Source: Pseudosulfitobacter koreensis (GTDB lineage Bacteria; Pseudomonadota; Alphaproteobacteria; Rhodobacterales; Rhodobacteraceae). Taken from it: a stretch of DNA of 64,000 nucleotides. A program made the position numbers and the translations under genes. Positions 34,216 through 43,350 of this stretch are shown here, in pieces. The stretch is taken from positions 1 through 64,000 of the forward strand of contig NZ_JANKJG010000009.1 in NCBI RefSeq assembly GCF_024733015.1. The letters run 5' to 3'. Within the stretch, counting starts at the first letter, position 1; each line of letters starts with the position of its first letter. The notes under the pieces are model-generated. The model was not told the DNA's origin, did not search any database, and worked only from the letters and a program-made list of their open reading frames with translations.

Positions 34216-35709
34216 ATGGCCGAGACAGAAACAGAAGCAGCAGGCGGCGCCAAGGCGACGGCCTTCGGGTCGTCCGATTTCGAGAACCTGCTGAAAAAGG
34301 AATTCCGCCCCAAGTCCGACCAGGCGAAGACGGCGGTTGAACAGGCGGTCAAAACCCTTGCGGAACAAGCGCTGGCCAACACCGCACTGGTGTCCGACGA
34401 TGCGTTGCGGACCATCGAAAGCATCGTTGCACAGATCGACAAGAAACTGACCGAACAGGTCAACCTGATCCTGCACCATCCCGATTTCCAGCAGCTTGAA
34501 AGCGCCTGGCGCGGTCTGCATTACCTCGTCAACAACACCGAAACCGACGAGATGCTGAAGATCCGTGTCATGAACATCTCTAAGAAGGACATGCACAAGA
34601 CCCTGCGCAAGTTCAAAGGCACGGCTTGGGACCAATCGCCGATCTTCAAAAAGGTCTACGAGGAGGAATTCGGCCAGTTCGGTGGCGAGCCTTTCGGGTC
34701 GTTGGTGGCGGATTACCATTTCGACCACAGCCCGCCCGACGTGGAACTGCTGGGCGAGATGTCCAAGATCGCGGCAGCCGCGCACGCACCGCTGATCACC
34801 GGGGCCAATCCGACGCTGTTCCAGATGGACAGCTGGTCCGAGCTCGCCAATCCGCGCGATCTGACCAAGATCTTCCAGACGCCGGAGTATGCGTCCTGGC
34901 GGTCCCTGCGCGAAAGCGAAGATTCCAAGTACGTGGGCCTTGCAATGCCGCGTTTCCTGGGCCGTCTGCCCTATGGGTCCAAGACCGATCCCGTCGAAGA
35001 TTTCGCCTTTGAGGAGGACACGGACGGGTCCGACAGCACTAAATACGGCTGGGTCAACGCCGCCTATGGCATGGCGGTCAACATCAACCGCTCGTTCAAG
35101 GAATACGGCTGGTGCAGCCGCATCCGTGGCATCGAAAGCGGCGGTGCGCTGACCAATCTGCCGTCGCATACCTTTCCGACGGATGATGGTGGCGTGGATC
35201 AGAAATGTCCGACTGAAATCGCTATTTCCGACCGGCGCGAGGGCGAGCTTGCCAAGAACGGGATGATGCCCCTGATCCACCGCAAGAACTCGGACCTTGC
35301 GGCCTTTATCGGAGCGCAGTCGCTGCACAAGCCTGCGGAATATGACGACGACGATGCGACGGCCAACGCCAATTTGGCGGCGCGGCTGCCCTATCTCTTC
35401 GCGACGTGCCGGTTCGCCCACTACCTCAAGTGCATCGTGCGCGACAAGGTCGGCAGCTACAAAAGCCGTGACGACATGCAGGAATGGCTGCAGCAGTGGA
35501 TTAACCAGTATGTCGATTTCAATCCGGAAACCTCACCTGAATCCGTGAAGGCGCAGCACCCGCTTGCCGCCGCCGAAGTCGTCATCGAGGAAGTCGAGGG
35601 CAACCCAGGTTACTACACGTCGAAGTTCTTTCTTCGACCTCACTATCAGTTGGAGGGTCTGTCTGTTTCCCTTCGGCTGGTTTCGAAGCTGCCGAGCGAA
35701 AAGGGCTGA
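34216..35709 (+). CDS. tssC: T6SS contractile sheath large subunit TssC
   Basis: The protein has 497 residues, the usual length. Landmarks: NLILHHPDFQQLESAWRGLHYLV, GEPFGSLVADYHFDHSPPDVELLGEMSKIAAAAHAPLITGANPTLF, MPRFLGRLPYG and AYGMAVNINRSFKEYGWCSRIRGIESGG. The C-terminal ~120 residues (LFATCRFAHYLKCIVRDKVG to LSVSLRLVSKLPSEKG) include the strand that interlocks sheath subunits. It forms the sheath with TssB and is recycled by ClpV. This complete copy is the reference for judging the truncated TssC-like part of the fusion at 46610. Confidence 0.97.
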   Translation: MAETETEAAGGAKATAFGSSDFENLLKKEFRPKSDQAKTAVEQAVKTLAEQALANTALVSDDALRTIESIVAQIDKKLTEQVNLILHHPDFQQLESAWRGLHYLVNNTETDEMLKIRVMNISKKDMHKTLRKFKGTAWDQSPIFKKVYEEEFGQFGGEPFGSLVADYHFDHSPPDVELLGEMSKIAAAAHAPLITGANPTLFQMDSWSELANPRDLTKIFQTPEYASWRSLRESEDSKYVGLAMPRFLGRLPYGSKTDPVEDFAFEEDTDGSDSTKYGWVNAAYGMAVNINRSFKEYGWCSRIRGIESGGALTNLPSHTFPTDDGGVDQKCPTEIAISDRREGELAKNGMMPLIHRKNSDLAAFIGAQSLHKPAEYDDDDATANANLAARLPYLFATCRFAHYLKCIVRDKVGSYKSRDDMQEWLQQWINQYVDFNPETSPESVKAQHPLAAAEVVIEEVEGNPGYYTSKFFLRPHYQLEGLSVSLRLVSKLPSEKG

Positions 35710-35772
35710 TTTACGACCGATACTCTCGGCGACCTAAGACCATAGAAACACCAACAATGAGGAAGACCAAAA

Positions 35773-36294
35773 ATGTCATTTGACGCATTTATGTATATGC
35801 CCGGTGAAGGTAAGCTGAAAGGCGAAACCCAAGATGACGATATGTCAAAGTTGGACGCCTTTGAAATCCTGAGCTTTGAAATCGGGGCCGAGAACAATAT
35901 CAACATCGGATCTATTTCGTCCGGTGGTGGGGCCGGCAAGGCCACGTTCAAGGAACTGACAGTCACCAAAAAGACCGATACCGCGTCTTGCGGCCTGTTC
36001 ACGCGCCTGTGCGAAGGTGGCCACATCCAGGACGTGCACATCGTGCTGCGCCGGTCTGGTGGCACGGCCGGCAAATCTGGTGCGACCTTCCTGAAGTTCG
36101 ATTTCAAGCTGGTCATGATCCAGGACATTAGCTGGTCCGGTTCGGACGGTGACGACATCTGCGAAGAAACACTGGTCATGCAGTATGGCGCGATGAAAGT
36201 CGAATACAGCCAGCAGGACGTCAAGGGCACCATGAAGAAGCACAGCGATGCGATGTGGAGCCGGGTCAAGAACAAGGCCGAACTTACCGTTTGA
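35773..36294 (+). CDS. hcp: T6SS tube protein Hcp (TssD)
   Basis: The protein has 173 residues. Hcp1-family features: SFDAFMYMPGEGKLKGET, LDAFEILSFEIGAENN, ATFKELTVTKKTDTASCGLFTRLCEGGHIQDVHIVLRRSGG and LKFDFKLVMIQDISWSGSDGDD. It forms the hexameric rings of the inner tube and leaves with each firing. It has its own ribosome site (GAGGAAG) and is followed by a strong hairpin, a layout that would let it be made in excess over the downstream genes. Confidence 0.95.
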   Translation: MSFDAFMYMPGEGKLKGETQDDDMSKLDAFEILSFEIGAENNINIGSISSGGGAGKATFKELTVTKKTDTASCGLFTRLCEGGHIQDVHIVLRRSGGTAGKSGATFLKFDFKLVMIQDISWSGSDGDDICEETLVMQYGAMKVEYSQQDVKGTMKKHSDAMWSRVKNKAELTV

Positions 36295-36319
36295 TCGTCT
36301 CGTCTGGCAGCACTGCGTG

Positions 36320-36347
36320 AAGGCCGGCCCGACTGTGGGCTGGCCTT
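36320..36347 (+). terminator. Strong hairpin after hcp (probable attenuator)
   Basis: AAGGCCGGCCC pairs with GGGCTGGCCTT (11 bp, one G-U) around a 6-base loop. No long T-run follows, so it is more likely a partial terminator or an RNA-stability element that separates hcp from tagJ. Confidence 0.6.
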
Positions 36348-36375
36348 TGCGAAATTATTACTCAGGGGGGATGCG

Positions 36376-37194
36376 GTGATAGCCGAGGATCAGTTACAAG
36401 CCGGTGATCTGGACGGAGCGCTTGCCGCGTTGCAGGACGCTGTGCGCAAGGATGCCGCCAATCCCGCGCTGCGCGTTTTCCTGTTTCAGCTGCTGTGCGT
36501 GCGCGGCGACTGGAAGCGTGCGATTGCGCAATTGAAGGTATCGGCTGAGCTTGATCCGTCGGCGACACCGATGGCGCAGACCTACCGCGAGGGCATCATC
36601 TGCGAAGTCTACCGCGAGAAGGTCTTCGCGGGCGAGAAGGCACCGCTGATCTTTGGCGCGCCGCAGGAGTGGACCGCGCTGATCGTTGAGGCGCTGAAAG
36701 CGAATGCCGCGGGCGAGGCAGGCAGGGCCGCCGAGATCCGGGCGCGCGCGTTTGACGCCGCACCCACGGTGTCGGGCAAGATCGACGGGCAGCCGTTCGA
36801 ATGGGTCGCGGACGCCGATATGCGGCTGGGTCCGCTGCTGGAGATCATCGTGAACGGCAAGTATTACTGGATGCCGTTCTCGTCGATCGCCAAGGCCGAA
36901 TTCGAAGACCCCGCCGATCTGCGCGATGTGGTCTGGACGCCCTGCACCATCACCCTGACCAATGGCGGCGAGTTTGTCGCGCTGATCCCGACCCGCTATG
37001 CTGGAACGGCCTCTGCCGAGAATGCGGCGTTGAAACTGGCGCGAGCGACGGAATGGACCGACCTGGGCCATGATACATTCGCGGGCCTTGGCCAGCGGCT
37101 GATCGCCACCGATCTGGGCGACACTGCGCTGATGGATCTGCGTCTGCTCGAACTGGACCCGGTTGCCAGTGCCGAGGGGCAGGCGGATGTCTGA
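36376..37194 (+). CDS. tagJ: T6SS accessory protein TagJ (ImpE family)
   Basis: The protein has 272 residues with a GTG start after AGGGGGG. The N-terminus has TPR-like helices (AEDQLQAGDLDGALAALQDAVRKDAANPALRVFLFQLLCVRGDWKRAIAQL). The middle and end match ImpE/SciE: YREGIICEVYREKVFAGEKAPLIFG, FEWVADADMRLGPLLEIIVNGKYYWMPFSSI and VWTPCTITLTNGGEFVALIPTRY. TagJ binds TssB and is found in systems whose ClpV does not recognise the sheath directly in the usual way. It overlaps tssE by 8 bases. Confidence 0.92.
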   Translation: MIAEDQLQAGDLDGALAALQDAVRKDAANPALRVFLFQLLCVRGDWKRAIAQLKVSAELDPSATPMAQTYREGIICEVYREKVFAGEKAPLIFGAPQEWTALIVEALKANAAGEAGRAAEIRARAFDAAPTVSGKIDGQPFEWVADADMRLGPLLEIIVNGKYYWMPFSSIAKAEFEDPADLRDVVWTPCTITLTNGGEFVALIPTRYAGTASAENAALKLARATEWTDLGHDTFAGLGQRLIATDLGDTALMDLRLLELDPVASAEGQADV

Positions 37195-37684
37195 CCGCAT
37201 GATTTCCGAACGGCTGCAGCCGTCGCTTCTGGACCGTCTGACCGATCAGTCGCCGTCGGACAAGACAGAGCGGCGCGAAGATCGGGTGATCGACCTGCGC
37301 AAGTTGCGCGAGATCATCCAGCGCGATCTGGTCTGGCTGCTGAACACGTCCGATAACGCCACGATGATCGACGCGGAAAAGTACCCCAACGTGTCCCGGT
37401 CGGTGCTGAATTACGGCATCCGCGAGGTGGCCGGAGATTATTCAACCGCCGAGCGCGCGGAGCTGATCCGAAAGTCGATCGTCAGCGCGATCCGCACCTT
37501 CGAGACGCGGATACATTCGGATTCTGTCGCGGTCGCGCTGCGTGTCGGACAGGACAGCGGCGGCAGCATCGTGACCTTCGACATTCGCGCCGACATGTGG
37601 GCGCAGCCCTTGCCCATGGAGCTCTATCTGCGCAGCCAGGTCGATGTCACCACCGGCGAGCTTGAGCTGGAAAGGATCGTCTGA
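37187..37684 (+). CDS. tssE: T6SS baseplate protein TssE (gp25-like)
   Basis: The protein has about 165 residues from ATG 37187 (MSDRMISERLQPSLLDRL), overlapping the tagJ end. The gp25-type core is visible: IDLRKLREIIQRDLVWLLNTSD, YPNVSRSVLNYGIREVAG, LIRKSIVSAIRTFETRI and FDIRADMWAQPLPMELYLRSQVDVTTGELEL. It is a wedge component of the baseplate that starts sheath polymerisation. tssF begins 6 bp after its stop. Confidence 0.95.
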   Translation: MSDRMISERLQPSLLDRLTDQSPSDKTERREDRVIDLRKLREIIQRDLVWLLNTSDNATMIDAEKYPNVSRSVLNYGIREVAGDYSTAERAELIRKSIVSAIRTFETRIHSDSVAVALRVGQDSGGSIVTFDIRADMWAQPLPMELYLRSQVDVTTGELELERIV

Positions 37685-37690
37685 CCCGCC

Positions 37691-39568
37691 ATGGATACGC
37701 GCCTGCTGAAACATTACGAAGGCGAATTGGCCTTCATGCGCGATATGGGTGCCGAGTTCGCCGAGGCCTTTCCCAAGATCGCGGCCCGGCTGGGCATGGA
37801 CGGGGTCGAGGTCGTCGATCCCTATGTGGAACGGCTTCTGGAAGGCGTCGCGTTCCTGTCGGCGCGGGTCCAACTGGAACTGGAGCTGCAATATCCGACA
37901 CTGACTTCGCATCTGCTGGAAATCATCTATCCGCATTACCTTGCGCCGCTGCCGTCGATGATGGTGGCCGCGTTCGAGCCTGACATGCAGAACGCGGCGC
38001 TTGACGATGGCTATACGATCCCACGCCATTCGGTTCTGCGCAGCACGCTGGGCGAAGATGATCACACGGCTTGCGTCTTTCGCAGTGCCAGCGACGTCAC
38101 GCTGTGGCCTATCACCATTACCGAGGCCGAGTATATCGACGGGCGCGGCGAACTGGCCGCGGCGGGCATCTCGCGCGATATCGAAGCGCGGGCGGCAATC
38201 AGGCTGCGGCTCAGCCGTTTCGGCAATCTGCCGATTGCCGATCTGTCGCTGGACAATCTTGTGCTGTTCCTGAACGGGCAAGAGGGCAAGAATTGGGACC
38301 TGCACGAGCTTTTGGGCACGCAGGTGACGGGATTGGTGGGCCGCTCGACCGACCGGCGGAACGACTGGATCGCGGAACTGCCTGCTGGGCGTGTGGTGCC
38401 GCGCGGCTATGACCCCGAAGAGGCGCTGTTGCCGACGCCGCAGCGGTCTTTTGATGGCTATCGGCTGTTGCAGGAGTATTTTGCGATGCCCGAGCGGTTT
38501 CATTTCGTGGAACTGCAGGGGCTGAGCATGGCCATCGGTCGCGCCAAGGGGCACGACGTCGATATCTATATCCTGCTGCGCGAAGGCGCGCCCGACATCG
38601 CCTCGGGCGTGACACCCGAAGCGTTCACGCTGCACGCGACGCCCGCGATCAACCTCTTTCACAAGCGCTGCGACAGGGTGCACGTGTCGGGTGCCGCCGT
38701 GGAGCAGCATGTGGTCGCGGACCGTACCGCGCCGCTCGATTTCGAGATTTTCTCGATTGAGGGCGTGTCGGGCATTTCGGCGGAGGGCGAACAGGACGTG
38801 CCGTTCCGCCCGTTCTATTCCGCCGATGATCTGACCGCTGCAGGCGAACGGCACACCGCCTATTACACGCAGTCGCGCAAGATGCGGCAGCGGGCGGAAC
38901 GCGAGCGGCTCAAGGGGGTGCGGACGTCCTATCTGGGGTCCGAATTGTACCTGTCGCTTGTGGACAGCGCGCAGGCGCCGTTTTCGGCCAGTCTGGACCA
39001 GTTGGCAGTGCAGGCGATGGTCACCAACCGCGACTTGCCGTTGTTGCTGCCGACCGGATCGAAGGACGTGTTTCACTTGCCCGAGGGAGGGCCGGTGGCA
39101 CATGTGACCACGCCGGTCAGTCCCACGCGTCCGCGACCGACGCTGGCACAGGGCGACACGGCGTGGCGGCTGATCTCACATCTGAGCCTCAATTACCTGT
39201 CGATTGCCGAGACCGGCAAGGATGATGGCGGTGCCGCCCTGCGCGAGCTAATCGGAATCTATGCACCCTCGGGCAACAAGGTTCTGGAAAAGCAGCTTGA
39301 GGGGCTGACCGGCGTGTCGACCCGGCCCATCGTGCGGCGCATGTCGGACGAGGTGCTGTCGACGGCGGTGCGCGGTCTGGAGATTTCCATCACCTTCGAC
39401 GAAAGTTTTTTCGAGGGCACCAGCGTCTATCTACTGGGCGCGGTGCTTGAGCGATTTTTACGCAAATACGTCTCTATCAACAGTTTTACAGAAACGGTGC
39501 TTGTCACCCAGCAGCGCGGAGAGATTACCCGATGGCGCCCCAGGACAGGTCTGGGCCGGATCCTCTGA
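37691..39568 (+). CDS. tssF: T6SS baseplate protein TssF
   Basis: The protein has 625 residues, normal for TssF/VasA. The start is typical: LKHYEGELAFMRDMGAEFAEAFPKIAARLGMDGVEVVDPYVERLLEGVAFLSARVQLELE. The end (FDESFFEGTSVYLLGAVLERFLRKYVSINSFTETVL) is equally conserved. Together with TssG, TssE and TssK it forms the baseplate wedges. It overlaps tssG by 37 bases, which suggests translational coupling. Confidence 0.96.
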   Translation: MDTRLLKHYEGELAFMRDMGAEFAEAFPKIAARLGMDGVEVVDPYVERLLEGVAFLSARVQLELELQYPTLTSHLLEIIYPHYLAPLPSMMVAAFEPDMQNAALDDGYTIPRHSVLRSTLGEDDHTACVFRSASDVTLWPITITEAEYIDGRGELAAAGISRDIEARAAIRLRLSRFGNLPIADLSLDNLVLFLNGQEGKNWDLHELLGTQVTGLVGRSTDRRNDWIAELPAGRVVPRGYDPEEALLPTPQRSFDGYRLLQEYFAMPERFHFVELQGLSMAIGRAKGHDVDIYILLREGAPDIASGVTPEAFTLHATPAINLFHKRCDRVHVSGAAVEQHVVADRTAPLDFEIFSIEGVSGISAEGEQDVPFRPFYSADDLTAAGERHTAYYTQSRKMRQRAERERLKGVRTSYLGSELYLSLVDSAQAPFSASLDQLAVQAMVTNRDLPLLLPTGSKDVFHLPEGGPVAHVTTPVSPTRPRPTLAQGDTAWRLISHLSLNYLSIAETGKDDGGAALRELIGIYAPSGNKVLEKQLEGLTGVSTRPIVRRMSDEVLSTAVRGLEISITFDESFFEGTSVYLLGAVLERFLRKYVSINSFTETVLVTQQRGEITRWRPRTGLGRIL

Positions 39569-40578
39569 CGCATCTGCAGCGGCTGAGCGACGACCCCGAG
39601 AAACATCATATTTTCCATGCTTTTCGCATTTTGGAAGCGGCGTTTCCGGATGCACCACGGCTGGGCGAGGCGCGCCGTCCGCGCGAGGACAAGGTGCGGT
39701 TCGGGCAAGAGGCCGAGTTGTCGTTTCCGCCCTCGACCGTCGCCGGATTCAAGCCGCCCGCCGGAAGCAAACCGGGGCGTCTGACCAATCGATTTTTCGG
39801 GCTTTTCGGGCCGCAGGGGCCGCTGCCGCTGCATCTGACGGAACATGCCCGCGCCCGGCTGCGCCATCACCGCGACCCGACCTTTGTGGAATTTGCGAAC
39901 ATCCTGACGCACCGGCTGATGACGCTGCTTTACCGTGCGTGGCGGTCGGGGCAGCCCGCGCCCAGCTTTGACCGGGGCAACAACGACGGGATCGAGCGCA
40001 AGATCGCGGCCATAGCGGGCTATCACGGCGCGCACCTGCGCGAACGTGATGACCTGCCGGATTTGGCCAAACGTCATTTCGCGGGGCTGCTGGCACAGGG
40101 ACCCAAGAACGCCGAAGGGCTGCGATCCATCGTCGAGGCGTTCTTTGGCACCAAGGTTCAGGTGCAGGAATTCGTAGGCTGCTGGCTTGAGCTTGAACCG
40201 GATGACCGCTGGCGGATGGGCGTGCCTGCCGCACTCGGGCGCACCACCTCGATCGGGGAACGGGTCTGGACGCGGTCCGCCAAGTTCCGACTGCGGCTGG
40301 GCCCGCTTAGCCTCGCCGACTACACCCGGCTGCTGCCGGGGGGCGCGTCGCTGCCCCGGCTGCGCGCCATCGTGCGCAATTACGCGGGCGATGCGATGGA
40401 CTGGGATGTGAACCTGGTGCTGCGCGCTGACGAAATACCGCGCGCCAAGCTGGGCGAGACGGTGCGGCTGGGACAGACCAGCTGGATCGGTGAGAGCAAG
40501 ATCAAGAAAGATGCCGACAACCTGTTTCTGGAGCCGAACGCCCAGATGCAGATGGCGACAATGACAGGAAGGACTTGA
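39532..40578 (+). CDS. tssG: T6SS baseplate protein TssG
   Basis: The protein has 348 residues. Conserved parts are HHIFHAFRILEAAFPDAPRLGEARRPREDKVRFGQEAELSFPPST, FGLFGPQGPLPLHLTEHARAR, FANILTHRLMTLLYRAWRSGQPAPS and FFGTKVQVQEFVGCWLEL, followed by the GERVWTRSAKFRLRLGPL region. It is a wedge adaptor between TssF and TssK. The clpV gene follows directly (1 bp gap). Confidence 0.95.
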   Translation: MAPQDRSGPDPLTHLQRLSDDPEKHHIFHAFRILEAAFPDAPRLGEARRPREDKVRFGQEAELSFPPSTVAGFKPPAGSKPGRLTNRFFGLFGPQGPLPLHLTEHARARLRHHRDPTFVEFANILTHRLMTLLYRAWRSGQPAPSFDRGNNDGIERKIAAIAGYHGAHLRERDDLPDLAKRHFAGLLAQGPKNAEGLRSIVEAFFGTKVQVQEFVGCWLELEPDDRWRMGVPAALGRTTSIGERVWTRSAKFRLRLGPLSLADYTRLLPGGASLPRLRAIVRNYAGDAMDWDVNLVLRADEIPRAKLGETVRLGQTSWIGESKIKKDADNLFLEPNAQMQMATMTGRT

Positions 40579-40579
40579 G

Positions 40580-43315
40580 ATGACGGAAATCAGCCGCGTT
40601 GCGTTGTTCGGTAAGCTGAACAGCCTTGGGTACAAGGCCATCGAAGGGGCGACGGTGTTCTGCAAGATGCGCGGCAACCCCTATGTCGAGATCGTGCACT
40701 GGATTCACCAGATCCTGAACAATCAGGACAGCGACCTGCACCGCATCATCGACCATTTCGATCTGGACATGGGCAAGATCGCGACCGAGATAACCAAGGC
40801 GCTGGACAACCTGCCGCGCGGGGCAAGCTCGGTGTCGGATCTGTCGTCACATCTTGAGGACGCGATGGAACGGGCTTGGGTTTGGGGGTCGCTGCTGTAT
40901 TCATCGAACCAGGTGCGGACCGGGCACATCCTGCTGGGGATGCTGGAGACGCCGAACCTGCGCAACATTCTGATGGGCCTGTCGCCAACGCTGGCGGGGG
41001 TGAAGGCCGACGCGCTGGCCGACGATTTCCACAAGATCACTGATGGCTCGCCCGAGGACCGTATGCGGCCGCAAGACGGATCGGTGACCGGCGGCGGGGC
41101 CGAACCGGGCGAGGCGTCGGGGGCGATGTCCCCTTCGCAGATGGGCAAGCAAGAGGCGTTGGACCAGTTCTGCACGGACTTGACCGAACAGGCCCGCAAC
41201 GGCGAAATCGACCCCATCGTCGGCCGCGACGAGGAAATCAGGCAGATCGTCGACGTGCTGATGCGGCGGCGGCAGAACAACCCGATTCTGACCGGCGAGG
41301 CGGGCGTGGGCAAGACGGCGGTCGTCGAAGGCTTTGCGCTGCGCATCGCGCGGGGTGACGTGCCGCCTGCGCTGAAGGACGTGCGGCTGCTGGTGCTGGA
41401 TGTTGGCCTGTTGCAGGCCGGTGCCAGCATGAAGGGCGAATTCGAGAACCGTCTGCGCCAAGTGATCGACGAGGTGCAGGGATCGCCCACGCCCATCGTG
41501 ATGTTCGTGGACGAGACGCATACGCTGGTCGGTGCCGGTGGTGCTGCGGGAACCGGCGACGCCGCGAACCTGTTGAAGCCTGCGCTGGCGCGCGGCACGC
41601 TGCGGACCATCGGTGCGACGACCTGGGCTGAGTACAAGAAATACATCGAAAAAGACCCCGCGCTGACCCGCCGTTTCCAGGTCGTACATGTGGAAGAGCC
41701 GGGTATCCCGAAGGCGATCCTGATGATGCGCGGAATCGCGGGGATGCTGGAAAAGCACCATAATGTGCAGGTGCTGGACGAGGGGATCGAGGCCGCTGTC
41801 ACGCTGTCCGCGCGCTATATCCCCGCACGGCAATTGCCGGACAAGTCGGTTAGCCTGCTGGACACCGCCTGCGCGCGTGTGGCCGTCAGCCAGCACGCGG
41901 TGCCTGCCCAGGTCGACGACAGCCGTCGGCGGATCGAGGCGCTGAGCACTGAGCTGGAGATCATCGGACGCGATGAAAGTGCAGGTTTCGACGTGGACGA
42001 GCGCCGCGCTTCGGTGACCGCGGCCAAGCAGGAGGAAGAGACGCGCCTCACCGGGCTGAACGTGAACTGGGAGGCCGAGAAGGCGCTGGTGGCCGAGATC
42101 ATCGCGTTGCGCGCACAGTTGCGCGGCGCGGGTCATGCGGTGGAGCCGACCGAGACGCCGGAAGGCGAAGCGGCGACCGAGGCCGCGTCGGAGGAGACCG
42201 GCGTCACGCCGATGAGCGAGGCAGAGCGCGCCGACGTAATGGCGAAGCTGAAGGCAAAGAATGCCGAACTGGTGGCGCAGCAGGGTGACAGCCCACTGAT
42301 CCTGCCCATTGTCGATCATCAGGCGGTGGCCAGTGTGGTCGGTGACTGGACCGGTATTCCGGTGGGGCGCATGCTGAAAGACGAGATCGAGGTGATTCTC
42401 AACCTTGAGGAACATCTGTCGCGCCGGGTCATCGGTCAGGATCACGCGATGAAGATGATCGCCAAGCGCATACAGACCAGCCGTGCGGGCCTCGATAACC
42501 CCAGCAAGCCCATCGGGGTGTTCATGCTGGCCGGCACCAGCGGCGTCGGCAAGACCGAAACCGCGCTGGCGCTGGCCGAGGTTCTGTACGGTGGCGAACA
42601 GAACGTCATCACCATCAATATGAGCGAGTACCAAGAGGCGCATACGGTGTCGTCGCTGAAAGGCGCGCCTCCGGGCTATGTCGGCTACGGCGAGGGCGGG
42701 GTGCTGACCGAGGCGGTGCGGCGCAAGCCTTATTCGGTGGTGCTGCTGGACGAGGTGGAAAAGGCGCATCCGGATGTCCATGAGATATTCTTCCAGGTCT
42801 TCGACAAGGGCGTGATGGAGGACGGCGAGGGCCGGGTGATCGACTTCAAGAACACGCTGATCCTGCTGACGTCGAACGCGGGCACCGAGCTGATCATGGA
42901 CCTGTGTTCGGATCCCGAACTGCTGCCCGAACCCGAAGGTATGGCCAAGGCCCTGCGCGAGCCGCTGCTCAAGGTGTTCCCGCCCGCGCTGTTGGGGCGT
43001 CTGGTGGCGATCCCCTATTATCCGCTGAGCCCGCACATGATCGCGGAAATCACCAAGTTGCAGCTGGGCCGGATCAAGAAGCGCGTGACCGCGGCGCATG
43101 GTGTGCCGTTCGAATATTCCGACGCGGTGGTCGACGAGATCGTCAACCGCTGCCAGGAGCTGGAAAGCGGCGGGCGGATGATCGACGCCATCGTGACGAA
43201 CACGATGCTGCCCGACATCTCGGCTGAATTCCTGCGCCGGATGATGGAGGGCCGCGAAATCGACAAGGTGGCTATCGACGTCGCGGACGGGCAATTCACC
43301 TACAGCTTCAACTGA
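40580..43315 (+). CDS. tssH: T6SS sheath-disassembly ATPase ClpV (TssH)
   Basis: The protein has 911 residues. It starts with a Clp N-domain (residues ~1-160). The first AAA+ domain has Walker A GEAGVGKTAVVEG and Walker B VMFVDETHTL. A coiled-coil middle region follows (RRRIEALSTELEIIG...), with an acidic low-complexity insert at ~530 (ETPEGEAATEAASEETG). The second AAA+ domain has Walker A GTSGVGKTETALAL and Walker B VVLLDEVEKAHPD. ClpV unfolds contracted sheath. Presence of tagJ in the operon suggests the TagJ-dependent ClpV class. Confidence 0.97.
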   Translation: MTEISRVALFGKLNSLGYKAIEGATVFCKMRGNPYVEIVHWIHQILNNQDSDLHRIIDHFDLDMGKIATEITKALDNLPRGASSVSDLSSHLEDAMERAWVWGSLLYSSNQVRTGHILLGMLETPNLRNILMGLSPTLAGVKADALADDFHKITDGSPEDRMRPQDGSVTGGGAEPGEASGAMSPSQMGKQEALDQFCTDLTEQARNGEIDPIVGRDEEIRQIVDVLMRRRQNNPILTGEAGVGKTAVVEGFALRIARGDVPPALKDVRLLVLDVGLLQAGASMKGEFENRLRQVIDEVQGSPTPIVMFVDETHTLVGAGGAAGTGDAANLLKPALARGTLRTIGATTWAEYKKYIEKDPALTRRFQVVHVEEPGIPKAILMMRGIAGMLEKHHNVQVLDEGIEAAVTLSARYIPARQLPDKSVSLLDTACARVAVSQHAVPAQVDDSRRRIEALSTELEIIGRDESAGFDVDERRASVTAAKQEEETRLTGLNVNWEAEKALVAEIIALRAQLRGAGHAVEPTETPEGEAATEAASEETGVTPMSEAERADVMAKLKAKNAELVAQQGDSPLILPIVDHQAVASVVGDWTGIPVGRMLKDEIEVILNLEEHLSRRVIGQDHAMKMIAKRIQTSRAGLDNPSKPIGVFMLAGTSGVGKTETALALAEVLYGGEQNVITINMSEYQEAHTVSSLKGAPPGYVGYGEGGVLTEAVRRKPYSVVLLDEVEKAHPDVHEIFFQVFDKGVMEDGEGRVIDFKNTLILLTSNAGTELIMDLCSDPELLPEPEGMAKALREPLLKVFPPALLGRLVAIPYYPLSPHMIAEITKLQLGRIKKRVTAAHGVPFEYSDAVVDEIVNRCQELESGGRMIDAIVTNTMLPDISAEFLRRMMEGREIDKVAIDVADGQFTYSFN

Positions 43316-43350
43316 TCCACCGGAAACGCAACGCAAGAGGAGGACGGACC

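Noticed and set aside
40901-43336. 811-aa minus-strand open frame
   Set aside because: Antisense to clpV, which has both AAA+ domains intact; shadow frame.
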